A DNA stretch of 64,000 nt from Reichenbachiella carrageenanivorans (GTDB lineage Bacteria; Bacteroidota; Bacteroidia; Cytophagales; Cyclobacteriaceae). The notes under the pieces were generated by a model, which did no database searches, was not told the DNA's origin, and saw only the letters and a list, made by a program, of their open reading frames with translations. The stretch lies in assembly GCF_025639805.1 (NCBI RefSeq), contig NZ_CP106735.1, forward strand, positions 372,001 through 436,000, written 5' to 3'. A program made the translations under genes and the position numbers. This document shows, one piece after another, positions 26,574-35,764 of this stretch (positions are counted from its first letter, which is position 1; each line of letters opens with the position of its first letter).

Positions 26574-28752
26574 TGACTGGGCTTGAACCACCGCCTTCAT
26601 AGACCTGAACTTCGGCTAAAGACAAGGCAACATCAGTAGTATTTGATTGAATCCTGATCACTTGACCTATGGCATCACCGGCATTGGTGGTAGCTTCTGG
26701 ATATGTAGTGAAGTTTTCCGTGTAGGTAGTCACGCCATTACCGTCGATTACGGATAGTGTGTAATCTGAAAGTCTACCAGCACAGCACTCATCTGTTCTT
26801 CCGAAAATGTTGATATCACCAATGCTGTATTCTGATCCAAGGTCCACTTCCCACCAAGGATTGGCTTCTGGGGAAGTGTGCGTGACAGAGCCGTCTTCCC
26901 ATACACCATTGGTGTCGTTATCGATCGCTCGAGAGGCAGCGCCAGCGTAAGCCGTTGAAGATTGTGTGGCTGTGCCTGACAATGCCAAGTTTGACTCCAC
27001 AATTTCTCCTTCGTACACCTCCACTTCAGCTAATGATAGTGGATTGGTGTCGTCTAGTTTTACCTGTATGATTTGGCCTACAGCATTACCACCATCAACA
27101 ATAATAGATGGGTCTGGGTAGGAGGTGAAAGATTGTGAAAATGTTGCATTTCTATTACCGTCCATTACGGTAACGGTAAAATTGCTTAACCTATTATTGT
27201 AAGGAACATCGGTTCTGTTGTAGATGACAATGTCTCCAATAATATGCTCCGATCCCAAATCAACTTCCCACCAGGGCTCGACCTCGTTCACTGTATGGGT
27301 GACCGAACCTTCTGACCATGCACCATCGGTAGTGCCGTCTATAGCCCGTGAGGCAACCCCGCCATAATCGGTTGAAGATTGGCTAGCAGTACCATTCAAA
27401 GCCAGGTTGCCACCACCTATAGTAATGCCACTGTAGGTTAATTTTATTACTGCATCTATTGCGTGCCAAGTATCACCTGCGGCTAAGGTTATATTTATCT
27501 CGTTGGATGTCTGAGAGAAGCTGCAAGCGTTGCCAGTGCGCAAGTTGACCGCAGAAGTGTATTGTCTACCGTCGTCTGGTGCTGCAATGGTCAATGTATT
27601 ACCAACAGGCGCTTTCAATACATGAAGATATTCAAAGTCACCATCGGCTGAACGGGTGGCTATTCCCCATTCCAAACTGTTGATCGTTGTACCTTCAGGA
27701 GATGGCCAAGAGTTGCTGGGCACTGTGTTTTTAATAGATTCTCCCACTTCATCAATTTGGTTTCCCAAATCGACCATGGCATCTTTCAAACCGGGGTTGT
27801 AGGATACCGGAATACCTGGATAAGGCCCATAAGCCCAAGCTACTCCACCGCCTTCTTCGTTGACTCCAGCTTGTAGTACGGTGTACTTAAACATCATCGT
27901 ACCGTCATAGCGGATACTTCCTGGTTCGGCAGCCCAACTTCTATCCATCACAAAAGAAACAGACCTCTCATAACCAGGCCAGGTATCCTCGTCACTATTA
28001 GAAACGATATACCCATCTCTAGGGAAAGTAACTGAAGGTACTTTGGTCTCAAGGGCGCCAAAATCTGCGGACTCATTGGCAAAGCCATTGGCAATCAAGA
28101 CGGCATTAGGCAGTATGGCTCTGATCGTATTGCCTATGCGCTCCGTATCTGTACAACCATAGGACAACCCTTTATCAAACCAAAAACCTTTGACTTGTGA
28201 CTTATAACGGTCTGTCAATTCAGCAATCAACTCATTCAGAAAGTCGTTGTAGGTTTCTGTTTGCGTGTTTCTATCAATATAGCCTACCGCTGCTTGTTCA
28301 GCAGGAGAAAAGTTATGTGCTTCTGAAGGTTGGATATACCAATAGACGTCAAGCCCTATAGCGTCGCAAGCGTCTAGCAATTCCTGCAAGACATCTCGCT
28401 GAGAACAATGTCCTGTACCCAACCAACTATCCATCACATCACTTGGGTATAATGGGTGTTGCCAACAATGCCATGCTGTGAATATAAGATACTCTGGATT
28501 CATGTCTTCAAGGTCATCCACGAAGCCTTGCACATCAAAGTTATTGGCAGTCTCATCTACGTTTTGTGGGTAAGTCCAATCTGGATATGGCGAAATCGGA
28601 CATCCGTACTGACTTGCAGCTGTGCCACCCCAGCCATAGTGCACAAATATGCCATAGCTTTTTTGGCCATAATCATGTTGTTGTGCTTTCGATTGAATCA
28701 TCAATCCTGCTACTAAAAAGAGCGTTAAAAATGCGGTTAGTTTTGTTTTCAT
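25885..28752 (-). CDS. Second T9SS-exported GH29-like alpha-L-fucosidase
   Basis: A 955-aa protein. The signal peptide (1-24) is followed by a divergent GH29 domain homologous to that of the 19711-22416 gene: SYGIFVHYGWGG, LIFTAWHCWQHPLYPS and GFWFDKG, with Asp193 as likely nucleophile. Two CBM47 modules (about 452-590 and 595-730), a CBM6/35-like module (about 735-860) and a T9SS tail follow; it lacks the Big_2 domain of the other gene. It is first of the three-gene exported set and about 65 nt upstream of the sulfatase. Its own upstream region of 535 nt gives room for a promoter. The two GH29-like genes differ in the catalytic domain, so they probably cut different fucosyl linkages. Confidence 0.8.
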   Translation of the reverse strand: MKTKLTAFLTLFLVAGLMIQSKAQQHDYGQKSYGIFVHYGWGGTAASQYGCPISPYPDWTYPQNVDETANNFDVQGFVDDLEDMNPEYLIFTAWHCWQHPLYPSDVMDSWLGTGHCSQRDVLQELLDACDAIGLDVYWYIQPSEAHNFSPAEQAAVGYIDRNTQTETYNDFLNELIAELTDRYKSQVKGFWFDKGLSYGCTDTERIGNTIRAILPNAVLIANGFANESADFGALETKVPSVTFPRDGYIVSNSDEDTWPGYERSVSFVMDRSWAAEPGSIRYDGTMMFKYTVLQAGVNEEGGGVAWAYGPYPGIPVSYNPGLKDAMVDLGNQIDEVGESIKNTVPSNSWPSPEGTTINSLEWGIATRSADGDFEYLHVLKAPVGNTLTIAAPDDGRQYTSAVNLRTGNACSFSQTSNEINITLAAGDTWHAIDAVIKLTYSGITIGGGNLALNGTASQSSTDYGGVASRAIDGTTDGAWSEGSVTHTVNEVEPWWEVDLGSEHIIGDIVIYNRTDVPYNNRLSNFTVTVMDGNRNATFSQSFTSYPDPSIIVDGGNAVGQIIQVKLDDTNPLSLAEVEVYEGEIVESNLALSGTATQSSTAYAGAASRAIDNDTNGVWEDGSVTHTSPEANPWWEVDLGSEYSIGDINIFGRTDECCAGRLSDYTLSVIDGNGVTTYTENFTTYPEATTNAGDAIGQVIRIQSNTTDVALSLAEVQVYEGGGSSPVINTITIQENETGFCSVEGGVHSNNAGYTGDGFANTSNVLGNGVNWEISGAAGDYTFSWRYASTNSRPGDLLVSGATVANNVLSSASGSWSSWITVSTTVTLGAGVKTVRLEATSASGLGNIDYMEVTGPDAAVSGCSSGARVGGSDVLSEVSASVFNIYPNPVEGQLNIKLEKGEHAHYHVLNTSGQVVMTGHISNGAATVDLNDFKKGIYLIKVTGDSTSQIRKVIKK

Positions 28753-29287
28753 ATCGTTTTAGTTTAGTTGAAAAAAATATTTAGAGTTAAATAGTTACAT
28801 GCATAACCTTTGGTTATTGATTTGTTTTGTCGGCATTAATCTGCCTGCCGAAAGTGAATAGAATTATCCTCAATAGATTTCATAATTTCTATTTCAAAAT
28901 ATTTGAATACACACACTTCTCCTGATATATCCCGGCGATCACCCATGAGAGTAGCGGATATACTTTTGATATTATTGGCCTATCAAGCCATTAAAAGAAT
29001 GACTTTATAATACCAAATTGACTCCAAGAAATGGTGTGTCAGCAGTTGTCGACGCCGTGTTGTTGTATTGATTGGAAGTAGAGAATACCTTCCAGATCTG
29101 AGAAGATTTATGGTTGCAATAGGTACCGTTTTAACCAACCTCTCATTTTTAGTTTTGACAATTTAGACCTGCGTCTTGGTCTGATTAGAATTCTTTGAAG
29201 AACACTTAAATTCTTGCCTTGAAATTTTTCTATAGCTGCTGAACTATATTTAGTTATTAAGATTCATTGTTTCTATCGTTTAAATGA
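28753..29287. other. Intergenic region with a possible gene scrap
   Basis: It separates the exported enzyme set from the FG-GAP lipoprotein gene and should contain the promoter of the former. On the minus strand at about 29005-29127 lies a 40-residue frame without a start, ending in a stop after TPFLGVNLVL, which looks like the closing strand of a larger lost protein. It is too short to name. I saw no convincing promoter box or terminator. Confidence 0.4.
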
Positions 29288-32200
29288 TCACTTGTTTTGA
29301 GTTTTGATCAATTTAAGTGGCCCATTATTACTAGCCACCAGAATCCCTATGCCATCAACTAGTTGAATCTCGCTGAGTGCTTTTACGTCATATGGAAGGT
29401 TGATCCCACTGACAGCCATAGGTATTGCGGAAAATTCGGCATCGGCAGTGCCTTCGAGCATCACTCCGATACCCGCATCGTTTCTTGTCGTCTCTATTTC
29501 GGAAGCGTAGAGATTTCCTGCCATCACAAGGTCTGTAAGACCATCCCCATTATAGTCTCCAGAGACAAACCCATTGACGGAAGATATTTGGGCCTCATTC
29601 GGTAATGCCTTGATGACAAACTGGCCGTCTCCCAAATTCTCAATGTAGCTTGAGGCAAATGTTTTGGCTTGATAATGAAGCGAGTTTTCCAAGCCTTTAG
29701 TCGTGTATATATCTTTCAGGGAAGCAATGGCGAATTCATCATAAGATTTGAATTTTTTCTTGATCGCAGGAATTTGCTCCGAAGAACATTGCCTCCCTCT
29801 CACTGGATATTGGATGCCTTCTTGATAGTAGCCCAATACAATGTCCTGTTTTCCATTGGCATCGTAGTCGGACAAATAAACATCGAACGATTCTTCCTTC
29901 GACGCCTTGTACTTATAATTCAGACCCAAATTGCCTGCCACGTAGTCCATATCTCCATCTTGGTCAAAATCAAATGGATGTATGCTAAACCACCAGCCTA
30001 CGGTTTCATCGAAGCCATATGCACTGGTCACGTTTTCGAACGAGCTACCCGTATTTTCATAAAATGAAATGGGCATCCACTCACCTACCACCATCAAATC
30101 GATCAATTGATCATTATTGAAATCGGTCCAGACGGCAGATGTTACCAAACCAGCAGACGACAGTTCTGGCGCCATGTGCTCGGTAACGTCTTTGAATATC
30201 ACCTGACTCTCCGTGCTTTCGTTGAGTAACAAATAACTTTTGGCAGGTTTAGGATAAAGCCTTGGTAACAATCTTCCGCCAACAAATAGATCCAGATCCC
30301 CATCCTGATCGAAATCGAAAGGCACCACACATGATCCACTTGTGGTCAGCATAGGCAAGGCCTTTTCATCTTTTACCATTTGCCCGGTGCCATCATTAAT
30401 ATAGAGTCTGTCTTGATAAAGGGCATCCGAATCGTCAAATTCACTTCCTCCACTGACCACATAAAGGTCATCATCGCCGTCGTTGTCTGCATCGAAAAAT
30501 ACGGCACCTATATCTTCTTGCAATGCGTCCGCCTCCCATGGCTGAGATTCTGATTTTTCAAAGGTGCCATCAGATTTCTGGATATATGCTGTCCCTGCAA
30601 ATGTGGACGCACCACCTACAAAAAAGTCTTGCAGGCCATCGCCATTAATATCCCCTACAGCCAATCCAGGCCCCATATTTGACATTTTATGTGGCAACAA
30701 GGTTTCGAATTGAAAATCATCGAACTCATTTTCCTGATGTTGAAAATCTATACCTGACGCTTTAGTAAAATCCTGAAATATTGTTTCCGTTTTAGGGCTC
30801 GATTCTGCAGGCACTAGGCTGTCTTTGTAAAACAAAACAATTCTTTGATTGGCCTTCACACCTTTGACGGTCTGTGATTTGCCATCTGGCCATGTGACGG
30901 ATACTTTGTCGATTTTTTCTACGTCGCCCAGACCAAAATGCACCAAAGGTTCGCTCGATGATTGGAAGCCTCTAGTCAGGGTGAGCTCTTGATACTGAAT
31001 GCTGTCTCCAATTTCTATTTGAATCTTTGACCCCAGACCAAATTTATTTTTCGCGTTTCCTGAAAGGCTAATCTGAATGTAGTTGTTTTGATTTTGCTCT
31101 CTACTTAGATTTTTGTGAATGGTAGCCACAGAATCAATATTGGACACGACCAAATCGAGATCTCCATCATTGTCCAAGTCTGCCACTGCTGAGCCGTTAG
31201 AATAACCGAAAAAATCCAAGCCCCATGCTTGAGAAGCATTGGAAAAAGAAAGGTCATGCTTATTTTGAAAGACATAATTGCTGATTTTCTCTGAGGGCAT
31301 AGCAGCCACTAGTTCTAGCGCTCTTTGACTGAGATCCGCAGACCAGGTGTTTTTTATCTTGGCGAAATAATCCTTATTGTTGATATCTCTGCGGGTACCA
31401 TTGGTGATGAATACATCCTTCCACCCATCGTTGTCCAGATCAGCAATCAGTGGTGACCAGCTCCAGTCTGTCAAAGCCATCCCGGCCAACCGGGCAATGT
31501 CGCTAAAGACTGGCAATCCATCTTTGCCGATGCCATTATTGAGCTGAACTGCATTTTGCATGTATTGATAGTGCAAATCCGAGTTTACACTTTCCCAAAA
31601 CAAAGGAGGGTTCATACTGGCCATATTGGCTTTACTTCGTCTGTTATCTTTTGGTGTCATGTCCAATTGGATCAAGTCCAATAACCCATCATTGTTGATA
31701 TCTCCTGCATCCGTACCCATCCCGTAGAGTGCAGTATGGTTTGTCACTTCGCGAGACCGTTCTGAAAAAGTGCCGTCTGCATTGTTGAAATAAAAATAAT
31801 CGGGAGAATGAAAATCGTTAGAAACGTATAGGTCTGGCCAGCCATTTTGATCAAAATCACCCACAGACACATTCAAGGACAAACCATAAGACATAAGTCC
31901 AGCGGCTTCAGTAATATCTGTAAAAGAATTACCGTCATTCCGATAAAATCTATCCGTGTCTTTGGCTGTCACTTGCTCCATCAGGTATCTGTACTTTGCT
32001 GGACGTGTGTCAAAAGGAGTTGGCGGATAGTTAGCCACATAAAGATCCAAGTCGTTGTCATGATCGAAATCAAAAAAAACTGCTTGGGTCGTATGCCCTT
32101 GATCAGCTACGCCCCATTGTTCAGCACTTTCGGTGAAGGTTAAATCTCCATTGTTCAGATATAAAAGATTTGACGTTGGGTTGAATTTCCCTGAAACTGA

Positions 32201-32602
32201 AACATAAATATCAAGAAACCCATCACCATTTACATCTGCCATGGTGGTACCCGTAACCCATCTTTGATCTCCTGATAGCCCGGCTTTTTCGGTAATGTCC
32301 TCAAATTGAAAATCTCCCTTGTTCAGGTAAAGTTTGTTCTCCACCTGGTTTCCAGTAAAATAAATATCGACCAAACCGTCATTATTTATATCGCCTGTAG
32401 ATACCCCACCACCCATATAGATGTATGGGAATGTGAAATAATTAAGGGAGTCATTTTCAGTGAGCTGATTGCGAAACTCTATACCAGTGTGAGCAGAGGA
32501 CAATTGAGTAAAGAGCGTTTGCTCCGTCCTTTGCTTTTCGTTTATTGGACTGCATGATACAATAAAAAGCATTCCTAAAATGGCATGAGTTATTCTTCGC
32601 AT
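29288..32602 (-). CDS. FG-GAP/VCBS-repeat lipoprotein with UnbV/ASPIC domain
   Basis: An 1104-aa lipoprotein with lipobox FIVSC and Cys17. Many FG-GAP/VCBS-like repeats with the calcium-loop pattern D-x-[ND]-x-D-G (for example DINNDGLVDIYF, DVNGDGFLDIYV, DLDNDGDLDLVV) span nearly its whole length and predict one or two beta-propellers. An UnbV/ASPIC domain lies at about 490-580 (GLGSKIQIEIGD, LVHFGLGDVEKIDKVSVTWPDG). Proteins of this type are common beside SusC/SusD in Bacteroidota and are thought to bind glycan at the surface; no catalytic role is established. The start is 4 nt after the stop of the GH29 gene, so both belong to the SusCD transcript. Confidence 0.8.
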   Translation of the reverse strand: MRRITHAILGMLFIVSCSPINEKQRTEQTLFTQLSSAHTGIEFRNQLTENDSLNYFTFPYIYMGGGVSTGDINNDGLVDIYFTGNQVENKLYLNKGDFQFEDITEKAGLSGDQRWVTGTTMADVNGDGFLDIYVSVSGKFNPTSNLLYLNNGDLTFTESAEQWGVADQGHTTQAVFFDFDHDNDLDLYVANYPPTPFDTRPAKYRYLMEQVTAKDTDRFYRNDGNSFTDITEAAGLMSYGLSLNVSVGDFDQNGWPDLYVSNDFHSPDYFYFNNADGTFSERSREVTNHTALYGMGTDAGDINNDGLLDLIQLDMTPKDNRRSKANMASMNPPLFWESVNSDLHYQYMQNAVQLNNGIGKDGLPVFSDIARLAGMALTDWSWSPLIADLDNDGWKDVFITNGTRRDINNKDYFAKIKNTWSADLSQRALELVAAMPSEKISNYVFQNKHDLSFSNASQAWGLDFFGYSNGSAVADLDNDGDLDLVVSNIDSVATIHKNLSREQNQNNYIQISLSGNAKNKFGLGSKIQIEIGDSIQYQELTLTRGFQSSSEPLVHFGLGDVEKIDKVSVTWPDGKSQTVKGVKANQRIVLFYKDSLVPAESSPKTETIFQDFTKASGIDFQHQENEFDDFQFETLLPHKMSNMGPGLAVGDINGDGLQDFFVGGASTFAGTAYIQKSDGTFEKSESQPWEADALQEDIGAVFFDADNDGDDDLYVVSGGSEFDDSDALYQDRLYINDGTGQMVKDEKALPMLTTSGSCVVPFDFDQDGDLDLFVGGRLLPRLYPKPAKSYLLLNESTESQVIFKDVTEHMAPELSSAGLVTSAVWTDFNNDQLIDLMVVGEWMPISFYENTGSSFENVTSAYGFDETVGWWFSIHPFDFDQDGDMDYVAGNLGLNYKYKASKEESFDVYLSDYDANGKQDIVLGYYQEGIQYPVRGRQCSSEQIPAIKKKFKSYDEFAIASLKDIYTTKGLENSLHYQAKTFASSYIENLGDGQFVIKALPNEAQISSVNGFVSGDYNGDGLTDLVMAGNLYASEIETTRNDAGIGVMLEGTADAEFSAIPMAVSGINLPYDVKALSEIQLVDGIGILVASNNGPLKLIKTQNK

Positions 32603-32606
32603 ACGT

Positions 32607-34118
32607 CTATTGGTTGATAAGATTTACTTTAAAAACTATGGCGTGATCCTTTTGGTAATTTTCTGGAGGTGTAATGGTCAGTCCCTGCTCGTTGAAGTTC
32701 CACTCTGGGGCATTTCCTGCATGACCGATCATCTCTATTGACCTTACGTTTTCCTTGCTCAAAGCATCTGTTTGAGTCACTTGAATGGCAGCATCTGGAT
32801 TGTTTAGACAAATGACATACAGTGCGTCTGCCTTTCTTGTAAATCGAAGATTGTCATAGCCATGGGTACTCCATGCGCTTGTTCCATAGATGGCCTCTCC
32901 ATATTTAGACAACCATTCTCCTATGCCTCGCAATCGTTGCTCTTGAAGCTCCGTGATCGTTCCATCAGGCTTAGGACCAATATCTAAAAGGAAATTTCCA
33001 TTTTTGCTCACCACATCGATCAATGTTTCCACTAGCTGATCAACAGTCTTGTATTTGGAGGCATCCTCCTCGGTTCTATCATACCCGTAGGAGTGCGCCA
33101 TTCCACCGCTGCTTTGCCACTTGATTTCACTGATTTCATCTAATCTTAGATAATCTTTTTCACTGACGCCTATGCCTTCTGGGTAATTAAATCGTTTCCA
33201 TTTTTTGTTGTTGAAATAAACCTTTTTACCCCAGGTATTGGCCATGTTCATGTAGTCTGCGATCATTTCCTTGTGATAGGTGTTGATAAATAGATCCACC
33301 GCCTTTTCTTCTGGAAATAAGCTGTTGGCGGGAGAATCATCAATCCACATAAAATCGGGTTGATACTTGGTGCAGATTTCGAGAAATCTGGCCTTATAAT
33401 CTTTCATGAAATCCTCCGTCAATCCGAAAGGGCCATAAAGCAAAGCACTCTCAGGGTCGTTGGCAATTTCCACTTTGATTTCATCAAATGGCTCGGCAAC
33501 AGCCTTGTAGGTATTCATGGCATCAGTATAAAAACTCCAGTGCCTTTCTCTGTGATAAGAACATCCGAATTTCATATCCTTACTTCTGACAGCCTCCCCT
33601 AGCAACCCTATAAAATCGAACCCAGGTCCTTTGTTTACCGAGTTCCAGGGCGTGAGTTCACTGTCATACATGGCAAAGCCATCATGATGCTCGGCAGTAG
33701 GGATAACATATCTGGCTCCAGAAGCCTTTAAAATATCTGCCCACTGATTCGCATCAAAATTCTCTCCTTTAAACTTTGGGATAAACTCCTTATACCCATG
33801 ATCAGCAATTGGTCCATAGGTTTTTTCGTGATAGGCTCTATATGAACTATCACAATACATTCTTGTAGAATACCATTCGGAGTATGTCTTTTCATCACTC
33901 CAACCCGGAACCGCATACGGACCCCAGTGAATAAAAATTCCAAATTTTGCTTGATCGAACCACTCTGGAACTGGTGCTTTTCGGAGAGACTCCCAGTCAT
34001 AAGTATAGGTATTACTTTCCGGTGAAGGTTTTGAATTCTCTTCTTTCTTCGATTGATCACCACACGCCAGCATGGCTAGCATACAGCAAACAACTATTCC
34101 TTTTTCAATAAATTTCAT
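32607..34118 (-). CDS. GH29 alpha-L-fucosidase, lipoprotein
   Basis: A 503-aa canonical GH29 enzyme. Lipobox LACG puts the lipid on Cys19, so it is anchored in a membrane, probably facing the periplasm or the outer surface. Family motifs are clear: FGIFIHWGPYAVPGW (59-73), EWYSTRM (81-87), EHHDGFAMYDS (143-153) and DFMWIDDSP, where Asp260 is the expected nucleophile, then NGNFLLDIGPKPDGTI. Length and order match retaining alpha-L-fucosidases. It hydrolyses alpha-L-fucosyl ends of imported or surface-bound oligosaccharides. It lies about 120 nt after SusD beyond a terminator-like hairpin, so it may be expressed below SusCD. Confidence 0.93.
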   Translation of the reverse strand: MKFIEKGIVVCCMLAMLACGDQSKKEENSKPSPESNTYTYDWESLRKAPVPEWFDQAKFGIFIHWGPYAVPGWSDEKTYSEWYSTRMYCDSSYRAYHEKTYGPIADHGYKEFIPKFKGENFDANQWADILKASGARYVIPTAEHHDGFAMYDSELTPWNSVNKGPGFDFIGLLGEAVRSKDMKFGCSYHRERHWSFYTDAMNTYKAVAEPFDEIKVEIANDPESALLYGPFGLTEDFMKDYKARFLEICTKYQPDFMWIDDSPANSLFPEEKAVDLFINTYHKEMIADYMNMANTWGKKVYFNNKKWKRFNYPEGIGVSEKDYLRLDEISEIKWQSSGGMAHSYGYDRTEEDASKYKTVDQLVETLIDVVSKNGNFLLDIGPKPDGTITELQEQRLRGIGEWLSKYGEAIYGTSAWSTHGYDNLRFTRKADALYVICLNNPDAAIQVTQTDALSKENVRSIEMIGHAGNAPEWNFNEQGLTITPPENYQKDHAIVFKVNLINQ

Positions 34119-34191
34119 GAGGCTAATTCTTGGATACTTATAATTATTATTTGGTTTTGCAAAACCTAACTGACATTTGAATGTTTGTTAG

Positions 34192-34224
34192 AAAAAGGGA
34201 GCAGGATTCAATCATCCTCCTCCC
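34192..34224 (-). terminator. Hairpin with T-run after SusD of PUL A
   Basis: Arms 34197-34207 and 34214-34224 pair with one internal C/C mismatch. On the minus strand the stem is followed by five Ts. It sits 15 nt after the SusD stop and would end, fully or partly, the SusC-SusD transcript before the enzyme genes. Confidence 0.7.
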
Positions 34225-34238
34225 CTTATTAATAATTA

Positions 34239-35729
34239 TTAATTGTATCCTGGATTTTGATTTCCAGCCAAAGCGGTATTTACATCCATTTCCGCTTGTG
34301 GAATGGGCATTAAATTGTGCTTGGGTGCTTCAAATCCAACCGCTGCTAAAACAGTTGCGGCTTCTCCTGTTCTCACTAGGTCGAAAAATCGTTCTCCCTC
34401 CATGGCCAACTCTATTCTTCTTTCCTGTAGAATCAAAGATCTCAGGGCAGCTTGATTATTGCCTGCCACCAATGTAAGGCCTGCTCTATCTCTGACCATA
34501 TTCAAATAGGTTTCTGCTTCTGCTTCTTTACCTCCTTGCTCATTGAGCGCTTCAGCCAATAGCAACAAAATATCTGCATAACGTAATACATGTAAATTGA
34601 CAGGAGAATCAATAACCGATGATCCATTGATACCATCGCCAATAACATATTTCTTGCATCTATAACCTGTTTCCGATTGCGCTTCATAAGGAATGCCATT
34701 GACAACGTCTCCATCTCTAAACACAGTTGCTGACAGTCTTGGGTCCTCTCCTCCTAATGCCGTGGTCTCATAAGCATCAATTAAATCCTGAGTAGGCACG
34801 TTGAAGCCCCAACCGTCATACCCTGCACCCTGAGGTCCAGAAGTTGTATTTAAAGCAGATCCATTTCCATCTGCAGGTGTAGCCCAAGGCAACACTGAAA
34901 CGCCAGATGCAAATTGAATCTCAAACACTGACTCAACGGAATTTTCATTGGTACCATCAAATAGTGATCTATAATCTGGCACAAGGTCATACACCGCGTC
35001 TGCACCGGTCGTAAGTTTTTTCAGTGCTGTCTCGGCTCCTGCCCATTTCTCTTGATATACCAATGCCTTGCCCAGCAATCCATTGGCAGCTCCACGAGTA
35101 GCTCTTCCTACGTCGGCAGCACCATACGATACCGGTAGATCTGCCGCTGCTTCAGTTAAGTCTTTTTCGATAAAAGCCCATGTTTCTGCTGTCGTAGACC
35201 TTGGCACATTTTGTTCGTCTATTCCCAACTGTCTGTCGATCAGAGGCACACCACCAAAGGCAACAACTAGGTTAAAATAATTTAAAGCTCTAAGGAATTT
35301 TGCTTCTGCAATTATTCTGGCTTTCAAAGTTGCATCCATGTCTATATCAGGCACATTATCAAGCACGATATTGGCTCTAAAAACACCTACATATATGGCT
35401 TGCCATCTATTTTTGAATGCCACATTATCAGGGAAAATTGAAAATGAATTGATAAGATCAAACTGAGCTTGATCACTCGCTCCAAATCCACCTTTCACAG
35501 CATCATCCGATGCAATATTCCCAAGGTATTGGAAACGATTAGAATAATACTCCCAAAATTGAAAAGGATCATAAGCTGCATTAACTGCTTGCAGCGCATG
35601 TTCATCTGTTTGGAAGAATACATCAGTAGTAAATTGATCTAATGGAGTTCTGTCCAAATAATCGTCTGAGCAGCCTCCAAAAATAATTAAGGCTACAATA
35701 GTTATATGTTTTAGTATGTTTTTCATCAT
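34239..35729 (-). CDS. susD: SusD-like glycan-binding lipoprotein (PUL A)
   Basis: A 496-aa outer-surface lipoprotein. The lipobox (IFGGC, Cys20) is followed by SDDYLDRTPLDQFTTDVFF, the usual SusD N-terminus, then a helical TPR-like scaffold (RFLRALNYF-type helix near 145) and a C-terminus with ERRIELAMEGERFFDLVR and PIPQAEMDVN...QNPGY, both hallmarks of RagB/SusD. It caps the SusC channel next door (36-nt spacing) and captures glycan for import. Ligand identity is inferred from the neighbouring fucosidases. Confidence 0.95.
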   Translation of the reverse strand: MMKNILKHITIVALIIFGGCSDDYLDRTPLDQFTTDVFFQTDEHALQAVNAAYDPFQFWEYYSNRFQYLGNIASDDAVKGGFGASDQAQFDLINSFSIFPDNVAFKNRWQAIYVGVFRANIVLDNVPDIDMDATLKARIIAEAKFLRALNYFNLVVAFGGVPLIDRQLGIDEQNVPRSTTAETWAFIEKDLTEAAADLPVSYGAADVGRATRGAANGLLGKALVYQEKWAGAETALKKLTTGADAVYDLVPDYRSLFDGTNENSVESVFEIQFASGVSVLPWATPADGNGSALNTTSGPQGAGYDGWGFNVPTQDLIDAYETTALGGEDPRLSATVFRDGDVVNGIPYEAQSETGYRCKKYVIGDGINGSSVIDSPVNLHVLRYADILLLLAEALNEQGGKEAEAETYLNMVRDRAGLTLVAGNNQAALRSLILQERRIELAMEGERFFDLVRTGEAATVLAAVGFEAPKHNLMPIPQAEMDVNTALAGNQNPGYN

Positions 35730-35764
35730 TGTGTTTTTTTTGAAACCATCTAATAATGATCGTT

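Noticed and set aside
29288..32602. Possible CRISPR or tandem DNA repeat array
   Set aside because: The repetition is at protein level (FG-GAP calcium loops) and imperfect in DNA. No regularly spaced direct repeats exist anywhere in the window.
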